Origin: DASYML01 sp036009045
GTDB taxonomy: Bacteria > Acidobacteriota > Blastocatellia > Pyrinomonadales > Pyrinomonadaceae
Length of the DNA stretch: 6,483 nt
Reading direction: 5' to 3'
Assembly (NCBI GenBank): GCA_036009045.1
Contig: DASYML010000237.1
Location: 1-6,483 of the forward strand
Shown here: piece after piece, positions 6,303 to 6,483 of the stretch
How positions within the stretch are numbered: the stretch's first letter is position 1
How the letters are laid out: every line of letters begins with the position of its first letter
Made by a program: the position numbers and the translations under genes
The notes under the pieces: model-generated
Databases searched by the model: none
What the model saw: the letters and a program-made list of their open reading frames with translations, nothing else
What the model was told of the DNA's origin: nothing

Positions 6303-6483
6303 TTCATCTTAGTTCTTGACCGGGGACAGGCTTGGCCTCAGCAACTCGCTCAAAAGGGAAATCAAATCAGCTACGGAAAGCTTTCACCCGGCGCACCGCA
6401 TCAATCGTTTCGCCGTTGCGCTATCCGGCTCAATCGGACGAGTTTCTCCGGCATCATTGCACCAAGCGGCGGGCCTCCGGGCG
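6303..6483. other. Distal intergenic sequence with no confident gene
   Basis: The last 181 bases contain no ORF with recognisable protein features. On the minus strand a frame is open from the right edge to a TGA whose complement is at 6401-6403, reading about 26 residues that end in RIAQRRND. It could be the tail of a gene entering from the right, but it is too short to judge. The adjacent minus frame carries several stops. Confidence 0.3.

Noticed and set aside
6404..6483. Minus-strand open frame entering from the right edge (about 26 residues)
   Set aside because: Too short, with no recognised motif; kept only as a remark in the distal intergenic entry.

Overview
The window looks like a piece of a bacterial defence or CRISPR island. 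It comes from a moderately GC-rich, free-living-type bacterium. The families present (Myxan-type Cas6, a WYL regulator, a Cas4-like nuclease fused to a UPF1/Dna2-like helicase) are scattered across Acidobacteriota, Myxococcota, Chloroflexota and Cyanobacteria. I lean to an acidobacterium-like host with low confidence; there is no rRNA or housekeeping marker to anchor it.

Layout. Positions 1-503 (minus strand) hold the first 167 codons of a cas6 gene that runs off the left edge; it matches the Cas6/Cmx6 family of the Myxan (I-MYXAN) subtype. About 100 bp upstream of it, on the same strand, is a complete 340-residue HTH-WYL transcription regulator (603-1625). The two probably form the start of a leftward unit WYL-cas6, with further cas genes expected beyond position 1. 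A 313-bp intergenic region (1626-1938) separates this unit from a divergent, very large gene (1939-6144, plus strand). That gene encodes a 1401-residue protein with an N-terminal iron-sulphur RecB/Cas4-like nuclease (TM0106-like), a coiled-coil insert in a probably degenerate RNase H-like region, a linker/barrel region and a complete C-terminal SF1B helicase. Six bases after its stop codon lies a 152-bp MITE-like element (6151-6302) with TATAGCGGTT termini and a perfect 30-bp inner inverted repeat. The last 180 bp hold no convincing gene.

How the parts may work together. Cas6 cuts CRISPR precursor RNA, the WYL protein is a plausible ligand- or nucleic-acid-responsive switch for the cas operon, and the nuclease-helicase is a plausible DNA-processing enzyme acting in adaptation, interference or repair. 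The divergent arrangement around one intergenic region would allow joint control. No CRISPR array, cas1/cas2, cas3 or effector subunit other than Cas6 is inside the window, so the functional link is inference from neighbourhood.
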